The notes beneath the pieces were generated by a model, which worked only from the letters and a program-made list of their open reading frames with translations, did no database searches and had not been told where the DNA came from. A stretch of DNA of 23,661 bases from Clostridia bacterium. Its GTDB lineage: Bacteria > Bacillota > Clostridia > Oscillospirales > Acutalibacteraceae. The position numbers and the translations under genes are program-made. The DNA is taken from contig CAAEIM010000041.1 in the NCBI GenBank assembly GCA_900755995.1, positions 1-23,661 on the forward strand, read 5' to 3'. Positions 6,159 through 12,808 of the stretch are shown here, piece after piece; the first letter of the stretch is position 1; the number at the start of each line of letters is the position of its first letter.

Positions 6159-7532
6159 ATTTTTATTAGTTATAATTATATGAGAACCATCTGACTTTGG
6201 GTCTATTTTAAATTTTATATTGACTTTTTCCAAATTGCTCTGCAATTCATTGAGTCTTCGTGATAAAACATTTGGCTGTTTAGGAAATCCAGCCTCCTTA
6301 GTGCTTATTCCAAGGCTTGGAGCGAATGCTATGAATTCATTTAGCAAATCAGATATTCTCCCTGTCCAGCTGTTTTTATTTTCCATAAAAGCTACTGTCA
6401 ATGTTGCAACAATATTATTATTTATTATTTCCGTGTTCTGAGCATCATAGTTTTCCTGATATTCATCAAGGAACACCTGTCCGAGATTACCTAAAGCTTC
6501 GCCTATAGCATACCCCCAACAAGCGAAATCAGCCATACGGGGTAATTTATCAAGTTTTACTTCAGGATGGATTTGTATAGCCCTTGATAGAATATCCAAT
6601 ATACCACCCAGAATATACGGTAAATCATTACTAAATTCTTTTTGGATTTCAGATAACTCTTTTCGCTTATCCTCGGATATACGAGAAAGTTCTATTAAAA
6701 TTGCTCTATCAAGTAAATCAGGGCGTTCGACTACATTGTTTATCCCATTAATAGCAATACATTTTTTAAAAGTGAAAATGTAATCATCAGCGTCTGAGAA
6801 AAGCTTTCTCTGCTGAATCCCACCACCTGTGATTGCTCTGCATAGAGTATCACTTGTTTCTTCGCTGATTTTAGATACATTATCAAAAGGAAGAAACCAA
6901 TGTTGTTGTAAATTGACAGCCATAGACCTTGCATTTTTCTGAATTGTCAGCGTTTCAAGTGCAGATGGGTCAATTAACTTTTTTAGCAATGTGCAGGTAG
7001 TGCTTTTTGCCGCTCCTTTTTCGCCGTAAAATATCGGCATTGCGTGCGGAATATCAGGTACAAAACAGCTAACAAGCCAACACAAAAACAATGTGTGATA
7101 CTTTTTGATATTCAGATAATTAAATATCTTATGTATTTCTCCATTGTTTTTCGGAACAACTTGTGGCATTTGATGTCTGTATTGCCTAAACAATATAGGC
7201 GGATTGTTCTCAATTTTCCACCCATCAGCAGTTATTTTAACGGCTTGCCATTTACTGTTGCTCAGGCTATACCAAAAAGCATTGTCTGATTTTGCAACAC
7301 GATTTGATAAAGGTATTGCTTCATCACAATCATACATTGCTTCGGCAGAGAGAACAGATATTGCCTGCGATATGCTCTCCTTTTTTGCAGGTTTATCTTT
7401 TTCTTTGTAGTATAAGCCACTTAACCAAACTGAGAAGTCTTTGCTTTCTAAAGAACGGATTTCTCTATGATTATTTAAATTAACTGCGGCATATAAATTG
7501 TTCTCTGTATCGTGAAACAAAAAAAGCTTCAT
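6042..7532 (-). CDS. SF3-like replicative helicase/ATPase (primase-helicase C-terminal half)
   Basis: The 496-aa product carries a Walker A motif GEKGAAKST (170-178), an acidic Walker B-like LPFDN (214-218) and the RPDLLDRAILIEL segment (270-282) typical of AAA+/SF3 helicases in phage and plasmid primase-helicases. It would unwind DNA during replication of the element. Its first ~110 residues (LFHDTENNLYAAV, NHREIRSLESKDFSVWLSGLYY, AVKITADGWKI) match the region that in fused homologs directly follows the TOPRIM primase. The start at 7532 overlaps the primase gene by 53 bp and lacks a clear ribosome binding site, so expression may depend on frameshifting or coupling. The protein ends in YDDDDDSVEF, an acidic tail with terminal Phe like that of SSB. 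It belongs to an operon with the primase upstream. Confidence 0.85.
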   Translation of the reverse strand: MKLFLFHDTENNLYAAVNLNNHREIRSLESKDFSVWLSGLYYKEKDKPAKKESISQAISVLSAEAMYDCDEAIPLSNRVAKSDNAFWYSLSNSKWQAVKITADGWKIENNPPILFRQYRHQMPQVVPKNNGEIHKIFNYLNIKKYHTLFLCWLVSCFVPDIPHAMPIFYGEKGAAKSTTCTLLKKLIDPSALETLTIQKNARSMAVNLQQHWFLPFDNVSKISEETSDTLCRAITGGGIQQRKLFSDADDYIFTFKKCIAINGINNVVERPDLLDRAILIELSRISEDKRKELSEIQKEFSNDLPYILGGILDILSRAIQIHPEVKLDKLPRMADFACWGYAIGEALGNLGQVFLDEYQENYDAQNTEIINNNIVATLTVAFMENKNSWTGRISDLLNEFIAFAPSLGISTKEAGFPKQPNVLSRRLNELQSNLEKVNIKFKIDPKSDGSHIIITNKNISPLPPYRIPISEKLKTHNDDSVKMLADYDDDDDSVEF

Positions 7533-8367
7533 TTTGCTTTACAAGCCTTATAATAACTTCGGCTTCTGTTTCTTTGCCATAATTATCTTTACGAGTGCTT
7601 TTTTGAACATCACTGAAATATTTTATAAGAAATTCCGATTTACTCAGTAAAGGCAAACTTTCGAACTCACTCACGCTATGTCCTGACTTTATCCAGTCAT
7701 AGACATCTTCCTTTTCTTTTAAATTAGGAAGAATCATCACTTTGGCGTTTGACAAATTATTCAGAATTTTCTTTACATATTTTAATCCTGCTTCATCATT
7801 GTCAGGTATAATAATTACTTCTTTGTCTTTGAAGTAATCATCATAATAATCTTGCCATACCGAGTTTGCTCCCGTATCAAGTGTTGTAGCAGCCAAACCA
7901 TTTTTTATTAATATATCTGCACATTTTTCGCCCTCTACGAAGTAAATAGCTGGAAAATTCAGTACATTAGGCAAATTGTACGGCACTCTGTGAGCACCCT
8001 GCAATGTTTTATTGCCGTTTGGTTGCTCAAAAAAGAAGCTTTTATCTTTATGACCATAATCTATTCGTGTCTTGTAATAGACAACATTAGAATTTTCATC
8101 CTTATAGATATAAGTTTCTTGGTGCAAGATTTGCTTCCCATTTGAATTATCTGCATATAAGTCAGAGATTTCAAGTCCAAGATTTTTTAAAACTTCTTCG
8201 ACTTCACACCCTGCGTGGCAATAAACTAAAATATGAGATTTCTCTGAATTATAGCCTATTGACAGGCTATTGTGTGAATCGCCGTGAACAGGACAGCGAG
8301 CAGTATATTGGTTTTTACCACTTTGTTTAACATTATCAAAATGAGTAAGAAATTCTCTTAATTCCAT
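7480..8367 (-). CDS. CHC2/TOPRIM DNA primase
   Basis: The 295-aa product would synthesise RNA primers for element replication. It has an N-terminal zinc finger with Cys25, His28, Cys50 and Cys54 (CPVH...CHAGC). The TOPRIM catalytic domain has VEGEK (144-148), DTGANS (164-169) and PDNDEAG (188-194), with a likely further acid in KEKEDVYDW. The last ~20 residues (AFFVSRYREQFICRS) do not resemble the family. The DNA there encodes, in another frame, the conserved N-terminal sequence of the helicase, and the switch point is a T7 run at 7525-7519. The gene is thus probably the front half of an ancestral fused primase-helicase. Its ATG overlaps the stop codon of a 24-aa leader ORF, and AGGTG lies about 7 nt upstream. 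The family call is firm. Confidence 0.9.
   Translation of the reverse strand: MELREFLTHFDNVKQSGKNQYTARCPVHGDSHNSLSIGYNSEKSHILVYCHAGCEVEEVLKNLGLEISDLYADNSNGKQILHQETYIYKDENSNVVYYKTRIDYGHKDKSFFFEQPNGNKTLQGAHRVPYNLPNVLNFPAIYFVEGEKCADILIKNGLAATTLDTGANSVWQDYYDDYFKDKEVIIIPDNDEAGLKYVKKILNNLSNAKVMILPNLKEKEDVYDWIKSGHSVSEFESLPLLSKSEFLIKYFSDVQKSTRKDNYGKETEAEVIIRLVKQNEAFFVSRYREQFICRS
7519..7525 (-). other. T7 run at the primase/helicase frame switch
   Basis: The minus strand reads GAAGCTTTTTTTGTTTCACG here. Removing one T joins the primase frame to the helicase frame as ...NEAFLFHDTENN..., which restores the sequence expected for a fused protein. The site could be a frameshift mutation, a sequencing error, or a slippage site that gives both split and fused products. 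Confidence 0.65.
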
Positions 8368-8441
8368 TATATAACACCTAACTCTCTATTTTTATTATAA
8401 GAACTATTAACTTCAAAAGAAAAAACATAAATTGTATTCAT
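8367..8441 (-). CDS. 24-aa leader ORF coupled to primase
   Basis: On the minus strand AAGGAG (8456-8451) lies 9 nt before an ATG that opens a 24-codon frame, MNTIYVFSFEVNSSYNKNRE..., ending in TAA. That TAA shares its last base with the ATG of the primase (TAATG). The ribosome binding site is better than that of the primase itself, so the primase is probably translated by ribosomes that terminate here. This is the arrangement of tap-repA in IncFII and repY-repZ in IncI plasmids, where a leader peptide couples to the Rep protein under antisense RNA control. The peptide has no recognisable function and its sequence may be unimportant. Confidence 0.55.
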   Translation of the reverse strand: MNTIYVFSFEVNSSYNKNRELGVI

Positions 8442-8461
8442 TAAAATTTACTCCTTTGTAT

Positions 8462-8490
8462 TTGATATGCGATAGAATTTGTAGTATAAT
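8462..8490 (+). promoter_or_regulatory. Promoter of a predicted antisense RNA
   Basis: TTGATA (8462-8467) and perfect TATAAT (8485-8490) are spaced by exactly 17 bp on the plus strand. No coding frame with a ribosome binding site follows before the terminator at 8536-8575. Transcription would start near 8497. Confidence 0.75.
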
Positions 8491-8496
8491 TCTATC
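8471..8496. repeat. Perfect 8-bp inverted repeat over the antisense promoter
   Basis: GATAGAAT (8471-8478) and ATTCTATC (8489-8496) are exact inverted copies 10 bp apart, spanning the promoter spacer and -10 box. In DNA this would suit an operator. In the leftward primase mRNA it is a stem-loop 15 nt before the AAGGAG of the leader ORF. Confidence 0.6.
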
Positions 8497-8575
8497 AGTA
8501 GAACAGCTTTGTGATATTCTTTGTTCTGCTCATACCCGTCTGAGTATTGCCGTACTCAGGCGGTTTTCGTTTTTA
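8497..8575 (+). ncRNA. Predicted ~80-nt antisense RNA upstream of primase
   Basis: From the predicted start (8497 or 8498) the RNA forms stem 1, AGTAGAACA (8497-8505) with TGTTCTGCT (8522-8530), nine pairs with one G-U and a 16-nt loop. Then comes a terminator stem, CCGTCTGAGTA (8536-8546) with TACTCAGGCGG (8553-8563), and a T-rich tail. It lies between the 54-aa gene and the primase leader ORF on the strand opposite to both. If the primase operon is transcribed from upstream, this RNA is fully complementary to its leader. That matches the form of countertranscribed replication-control RNAs such as CopA, but no homology to a known RNA family is claimed. Confidence 0.6.
8536..8575 (+). terminator. 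Terminator of the predicted antisense RNA
   Basis: An 11-bp stem with one G-U pair (8536-8546 with 8553-8563) and a 6-nt loop TTGCCG is followed by TTTTCGTTTTT. The T tract is on the plus strand only. The 73 bp from here to 8648 hold only an AT-rich run and a short CGGAT-GATT-ATCCG hairpin. Confidence 0.8.
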
Positions 8576-8648
8576 TTAAATAGCACAATTTAACCACACC
8601 CTTTAAATTTAATATTTTATATTTCAGCGGATGATTATCCGAAGAAAG

Positions 8649-8813
8649 CTAATCACTTTTTTGCTCATCTTGTATATCAAGACTCTTTTCATTTTTCAGG
8701 AATTCTTCGTATTCTTCTTGATGTGTTTCAACATAGGAGGCAATATCGGCAAATATTGATTTTGCAAATTCTCGAACTTGTTTATCGCTCATCTTAAAAT
8801 TTGAAAAATCCAT
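8649..8813 (-). CDS. Small hypothetical protein (54 aa)
   Basis: An intact 54-codon frame begins MDFSNFKMSDKQVREFAKSI and ends QDEQKSD. It is acidic and probably helical throughout (FADIASYVETHQEEYEEFLK), without cysteines or membrane segments. The G-rich GGGGGGTGG about 5 nt before the ATG supports translation. It is the first gene of the leftward replication module, just ahead of the predicted antisense RNA region and the primase. A replication-accessory or regulatory role is possible, but I recognise no family. Confidence 0.6.
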   Translation of the reverse strand: MDFSNFKMSDKQVREFAKSIFADIASYVETHQEEYEEFLKNEKSLDIQDEQKSD

Positions 8814-8855
8814 ACTTGCCACCCCCCCTGAAAATTAAAATAAAGCAAAATTATC

Positions 8856-8884
8856 TTGACTGTACCCCAATTGTACCCTATAAT
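8856..8884 (+). promoter_or_regulatory. Strong promoter with GTACCC direct repeat
   Basis: TTGACT (8856-8861) and perfect TATAAT (8879-8884) are 17 bp apart. The spacer starts and ends with GTACCC (8862-8867 and 8873-8878), two copies one helical turn (11 bp) apart, which look like half-sites of a regulator. It drives the gene at 8940. Confidence 0.75.
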
Positions 8885-8939
8885 AGGTTTATGGATATAT
8901 TACAAATAATAAACTTTACATAAACTTTTGGAGAAATAT

Positions 8940-9866
8940 ATGGGCAACCGCTTAATAATTAATGCAGACGAAACATTCTATAATAAAAATGGCAATCTAA
9001 AACGATTGCCAAGCGACTTTTATTATAAAAAATTTATATTTGAAGATTACCAATTCACGAAAGCAGATAGTCAATTTATCATATATTCAAAATTTGATTA
9101 TGACACTGATATACAAACTTTCTCAACGGAAGAGAAAAGTCAAACAACTAAATTACTTATAAGTATGTTAGAATTAAAAGATACTCTGCCAACTAAAATA
9201 TTTGATAATCCTACAAATATTTTATTGTGCGATGAAATCATAGACGATAATACAGCTTACCAAATAATTAAATGGTGCAAAACAAATGGATTTCCTTTTG
9301 CAGACGATAATACCCTGAAAAAAGATACATCAAGAATTAAAACGAAAAAACTTTTTAGTTCATTAAAGCCTGATAAATATGTATCTTTTAAGTTATCCGA
9401 TTTTATATTTCAACTCAACGAAATTTACAGTGCATTTTATATGTATAGATTTATTAATAGCTACGATAATAAAATAGATTTTGTAATATATACAAAAGAT
9501 CCGCTTATAAATTCTTTCGGGAAAAATAGTTTTATAAACTTGAAAAATCTAAGCAAGAATGAATGTACCAAGTTATTTGAATATAAATACCAAAACATAA
9601 AATTTGAAAATCAAATTTCTTTTGAAAATGAACCACATTTTATAATAAAAGCTCAAAATTTATTTGATGCCGCATTTTACCAATTAGCTCTTCTGTTATA
9701 TAACAAAGAAAGAGAAATTAGAATTTGTGCGTTGTGTCACGAATATTTTGAACCCAAAGACCCAAGACAAAAATATTGTGATCCTAAAAAGTGTTATCCA
9801 CAAAAAGCGTATAAAAAGAAGAAAGCGTTAGAAAAAAAGCAAAAAAAGAGCAGTCAAACCAATTAA
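8940..9866 (+). CDS. Unknown protein with C-terminal zinc motif
   Basis: The 308-aa product is Lys/Asn/Phe-rich with no signal peptide or membrane segment. Near the C terminus it has CALCHEYFEPKDPRQKYC followed by KKC, a C-x2-C...C-x4-C arrangement like the CGNR-type zinc finger found in DUF6076-like proteins of Firmicutes, then a very basic helical tail (KKKKALEKKQKK). That suggests nucleic-acid binding, but no catalytic site is seen. The frame opens at a TTG (8928). ATG 8940, with GGAG 6 nt upstream, is the better start. A perfect promoter with GTACCC repeats precedes it. The 14-nt leader ATAAACTTTTGGAG before it is identical to that before the 62-aa gene at 5373. An imperfect 15-bp hairpin (9844-9880) overlaps the stop and may terminate it. 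Confidence 0.75.
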   Translation: MGNRLIINADETFYNKNGNLKRLPSDFYYKKFIFEDYQFTKADSQFIIYSKFDYDTDIQTFSTEEKSQTTKLLISMLELKDTLPTKIFDNPTNILLCDEIIDDNTAYQIIKWCKTNGFPFADDNTLKKDTSRIKTKKLFSSLKPDKYVSFKLSDFIFQLNEIYSAFYMYRFINSYDNKIDFVIYTKDPLINSFGKNSFINLKNLSKNECTKLFEYKYQNIKFENQISFENEPHFIIKAQNLFDAAFYQLALLLYNKEREIRICALCHEYFEPKDPRQKYCDPKKCYPQKAYKKKKALEKKQKKSSQTN

Positions 9867-10011
9867 GTTTAACTACTCTTTCAAAAAACATTCTTTTATT
9901 ATATACTTAACAGAACCTGATAATTATTAAATTATATTATTCTGCAAAATACTTAGGATATATTGTGTAATAAAATAAATCCATTTTGCTGATATACTAT
10001 TTGAATTGGTG
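9867..10011. other. AT-rich gap, no gene seen
   Basis: This part of the 454-bp gap between the zinc-motif gene and the recombinase cluster is very AT-rich and has no ORF with a ribosome binding site. An imperfect hairpin (9844-9858 with 9866-9880) at its left edge may end the rightward gene. The right part of the gap holds the transcript unit and terminators listed next. An element end (att site) is expected somewhere in 9880-10320, but I could not identify one without its partner. Confidence 0.5.
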
Positions 10012-10048
10012 CAAAAAAATAAGCCAGAGAACAATCCATTCTCTGGCT
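10012..10048 (-). terminator. Terminator of the 10.2-kb transcript
   Basis: AGCCAGAGAA (10022-10031) and TTCTCTGGCT (10039-10048) form a perfect 10-bp stem with a 7-nt loop. On the minus strand the stem is followed by TATTTTTTT. Confidence 0.85.
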
Positions 10049-10200
10049 AAAAAATTGCTTACAACCCTATTGTAATAGAAAAACCACCAACAAAATAAAA
10101 CGGGTTTGTGTAAGACTTGCTTGTCGGTTCTGCTTAAAAAAGATTTTTTTGAGCGATTTTTTATATAGTCTTGAACGCCCGTAATTTATTTTCATCCTTT
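10012..10200 (-). ncRNA. Predicted ~190-nt independent transcript
   Basis: A perfect promoter (10206-10234) reads leftward into this stretch, and a strong terminator (10022-10048) closes it. Inside, ACGGG with CCCGT and AAGACT with AGTCTT can pair to give a long stem-loop. A 42-codon frame (10067-10195, MKINYGRSRLYKKSL..., hydrophobic end FILLVVFLL) is present. Its ATG lies only about 5 nt from the predicted start with AAAGG directly against it, so a ribosome binding site is effectively missing. I favour a non-coding RNA; a leaderless small peptide is the alternative. Confidence 0.4.
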
Positions 10201-10205
10201 AATAA

Positions 10206-10234
10206 ATTATAGAACGGTTTTCTTGAGATGTCAA
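10206..10234 (-). promoter_or_regulatory. Perfect consensus promoter with no annotated gene
   Basis: Minus-strand TTGACA (10234-10229) and TATAAT (10211-10206), both perfect, are exactly 17 bp apart. It lies just beyond the terminator of the recombinase cluster and reads away from it, so it defines a separate transcript. Confidence 0.8.
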
Positions 10235-10254
10235 TGCGGATATTCAAATAAACC

Positions 10255-10305
10255 AAGCTGATTCAAAAGTGTTTAGCAGTGAACACTCTTGAATCAGCTT
10301 TTTAT
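10255..10305. terminator. Terminator after the recombinase cluster
   Basis: AAGCTGATTCAA (10255-10266) and TTGAATCAGCTT (10289-10300) form a perfect 12-bp stem, with AGTGTT/AACACT pairing further inside. The hairpin sits 20 bp after the stop of the last recombinase gene. The longest T run is on the plus strand, so it may work in both directions. Confidence 0.7.
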
Positions 10306-10320
10306 TATCAGCCGATTTTA

Positions 10321-11955
10321 TCAAAGCTCCTGTTCTGCCTCATAGCCCCCTGTGAAGATAACCTTTATCTTCTCTTTGGATTCGACTACTACTGTGTCAA
10401 GTATCTGTCTGACCAAGGTTTCGTTATAAGTCATCGGGTGGTTTTTCAAGCCGTCAAGTATGAGGTATATCTGCTCAAGTCTTGACTGTGCATTTTCTCG
10501 TTTTGTGCGTTCATTCTTGATTTCTTCAACCTGTGCCTGAAGCGAATGCTTTTTATTAATAATCTCTATAAGCTGATTTTCTATACTTTCTATATCTTCA
10601 GTATCGGCTGTCATTTTATTAAACAGCTCATTGTATTTCTCATCAAGCTTTGCAATTTCAATCAGAAGTTCAAGACTGTTATCTTCAACTTCATTAGCTT
10701 GGATACCTATACGGATATGCTCTTTAAGGATTGAAAGTACATCCGAGCTTTGCTGTGCGTTGTTCATTATGGCTGTAACGATTGCGTTTTGCAATACGCT
10801 TTCTTCAATAGTAGGGGAGTGATGACAGTATTTTTTACCGTAGTCAAGTCGGTTAATGCATCTCCACACGATTTTCTTCTCACCGCTTGCAGTCCATGTG
10901 CATCTGCGATAGGGCGTACCGCATTCTCCGCATATCAGAAGCTCTGTAAGTGCATATTTACTTGAATATTTGCCTTGCTCGGTCTTTGTACCAACCTGCT
11001 TAACCTTCCTTTTGCTTGTCCGTCTTGCAAGCTCTTCCTGAACTCTGTTGAAGGTGTCCTTGTCGATTATTGCTGGGTGGTTATTCTCAACATAGTACAT
11101 AGGTCTTTCGCCGTTGTTCTTCTTTACCTTTTTTGAAATACAGTCGGATATGTATGTTTTGTTGAGAAGTGCGTCACCCTTGTATTTTTCGTTGGATAAT
11201 ATCGTTCTTACCGTACTGCCGTTCCAACCCGATTTACCGCTCGGTGTTTTTATGCCCTTTGCAGTAAGCGATTTGGCTATATCGGCAAGACTGCTTCCTA
11301 ACAGGTATTCATTGAATATGAATTTCACCGTGTCGGCTTGTTCCTCATCAATCATCGGTTTTCCGTCAGAACCTTCTTTGTATCCGAGAAATCTGCTGAA
11401 GGCGAAGTGCACCTTGCCTTCTTTTGCTCTTTGCTGTATGCCCCAGCGGACATTGGCACTGATATTTTCCGATTCGCTCTGTGCTATACTGCCGTAGATT
11501 GTAATGTAAAATTCTGCGCCTGCGTCCTTACTGTGTATTCCCTGTTCTTCAAAGAATACATCTACATCAAGCTGCCTGAGCATTCTTACATAATTCAGAC
11601 AGTCAACAGTATTTCTTGAAAATCTTGATATTGATTTTGTGATTATCATATCAATTTGTTTTCTCTTGCACATACGAATCATCTTTTGAAATTCATCACG
11701 CTTAAGTGCGCTTGTGCCTGTTATGCCCTTGTCTGCAAAAATTCCTACGAGCTTCCACTTGGGTTCGCTGTTTATTTTTTCGGTGTAGTAATTTTTCTGA
11801 ACCTCATAGCTGTTAAGCTGTTCTTCCATCTGCGTTGATACTCGGCAATATGCCGCCACTCTCAACTGCCTGTATGAATTTGCGGTTGCTTTCGGCTTAA
11901 CGGTCGGTTCAATAACTCTGACCTTTTTCGGCGGTGATACTGATGTTTCCGTCAT
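10321..11955 (-). CDS. Large serine recombinase, third of the cluster
   Basis: The 544-aa product has the catalytic resolvase domain (AAYCRVST with Ser40; KSISRFSRN), a Recombinase domain (LGYKEGSDGKP, ILSNEKYKGDALL) and a zinc ribbon (CGECGTPYRRC...WRC...KKYC). A coiled-coil region follows, the full architecture of TnpX/TndX-type integrases. It would catalyse integration and excision at att sites. A GTG at 11967 is in frame but sits against AGGTGA. ATG 11955, 1 nt after the stop of the middle gene and 9 nt from that site, is the better start. Translation is probably coupled to the gene before it. It is the last gene of a leftward operon and is followed by a terminator. Confidence 0.95.
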   Translation of the reverse strand: MTETSVSPPKKVRVIEPTVKPKATANSYRQLRVAAYCRVSTQMEEQLNSYEVQKNYYTEKINSEPKWKLVGIFADKGITGTSALKRDEFQKMIRMCKRKQIDMIITKSISRFSRNTVDCLNYVRMLRQLDVDVFFEEQGIHSKDAGAEFYITIYGSIAQSESENISANVRWGIQQRAKEGKVHFAFSRFLGYKEGSDGKPMIDEEQADTVKFIFNEYLLGSSLADIAKSLTAKGIKTPSGKSGWNGSTVRTILSNEKYKGDALLNKTYISDCISKKVKKNNGERPMYYVENNHPAIIDKDTFNRVQEELARRTSKRKVKQVGTKTEQGKYSSKYALTELLICGECGTPYRRCTWTASGEKKIVWRCINRLDYGKKYCHHSPTIEESVLQNAIVTAIMNNAQQSSDVLSILKEHIRIGIQANEVEDNSLELLIEIAKLDEKYNELFNKMTADTEDIESIENQLIEIINKKHSLQAQVEEIKNERTKRENAQSRLEQIYLILDGLKNHPMTYNETLVRQILDTVVVESKEKIKVIFTGGYEAEQEL

Positions 11956-11956
11956 A

Positions 11957-12808
11957 TTAACATTCACCTACTCTTTGATTATTTTTCATAAGCAAGCTTA
12001 TGGTGTGGTCTGTATGAAATTCAATGGTGTTTACGGTCTGACTGAATAATTCCATAGAAAAAGCTGAAAGCAAATCTGTTTTTTCAAACTTTGCTTTCAG
12101 CTTTTCTGTAATATATTCGGTGTTCTGCAATTCTGAATACTTTATTGAGGCACTCTCAAATATCAGCCTGATAACTTCATCTTCATTTATGACTGTCTTG
12201 TCAAGCTGATGATAGATTATATTTTCGGATTTTTTTGCATTGTTGCTCGGTTCAAAGGTTTCTGAATTGTACGACATGATTTCGGGAGCCTTTATCAGAC
12301 GATTAAGAATATTAACTATTCTGTCCAACAATTCATCATCCTGAATTCTGAAATTAAAGTTGCAGTCAGTTCCTATGCATTGCCACTTTGTGTTTTTAGG
12401 GTTTCTTCCGTCATAAATGCGTTTCATAGGGCAACCGTTTTCGTGATACCTCACAAGGCTTGTTATCCTGTAAATATCGCTTGTTCTGTCTGTTGATTTC
12501 TGAGTATTCTTGTTGCTCTTTATATTCTGAACAGCAAGAAATGTTCTCTTGTCAACAATCGGCGGATAATTGTCTGCTCCGATATAGCAGTTATTTTCAA
12601 GTATTCTCTTGACTTTGGATTTGTTCCAGTTGACAATACCGCTGATAAACTCAACCTGATTGTTGATAAGCTGCTGTGCTATTTGCTGAAGGGACATACC
12701 GCTGAGATAGCTTTTGAAAATATCCGAAACGATATTTGCTTCATCTTCATTCACGGCTATCTTGCCGTCAGCATAATGATAGCCGTAGCAGATGTTTCTT
12801 ATTTTCAT
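11957..12808 (-). CDS. Recombinase-domain protein without catalytic domain, middle of the cluster
   Basis: The 283-aa product begins at the point where its neighbours pass from catalytic to Recombinase domain. ICYGYHYADGKIAVNEDEA lines up with YGFRMINGELRIKEDEA of the first recombinase. It retains the DNA-binding Recombinase domain (ILENNCYIGADNY), a degenerate zinc ribbon (GCPMKR...WQCIGTDC) and a helical C terminus. The whole resolvase domain with the active-site serine is absent. It is not a simple decay product: it has its own ATG with AAAGGAG 9 nt upstream, overlaps the previous stop as ATGA, and its frame is intact. It probably serves as a DNA-binding partner or directionality subunit for the two complete recombinases. 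That role is inference. Confidence 0.88.
   Translation of the reverse strand: MKIRNICYGYHYADGKIAVNEDEANIVSDIFKSYLSGMSLQQIAQQLINNQVEFISGIVNWNKSKVKRILENNCYIGADNYPPIVDKRTFLAVQNIKSNKNTQKSTDRTSDIYRITSLVRYHENGCPMKRIYDGRNPKNTKWQCIGTDCNFNFRIQDDELLDRIVNILNRLIKAPEIMSYNSETFEPSNNAKKSENIIYHQLDKTVINEDEVIRLIFESASIKYSELQNTEYITEKLKAKFEKTDLLSAFSMELFSQTVNTIEFHTDHTISLLMKNNQRVGEC

Noticed and set aside
10067..10195. 42-codon minus frame as a toxin gene
   Set aside because: No usable ribosome binding site and no known toxin pattern; kept only as an alternative reading of the transcript.
11114..11497. Long plus-strand frames inside the recombinase cluster
   Set aside because: They run opposite to clear recombinase genes, lack ribosome binding sites and encode no recognisable protein.
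11957..12808. Middle recombinase gene as a pseudogene
   Set aside because: It has an intact frame, its own ribosome binding site and a coupled start, so a working truncated-domain protein is more likely than decay.
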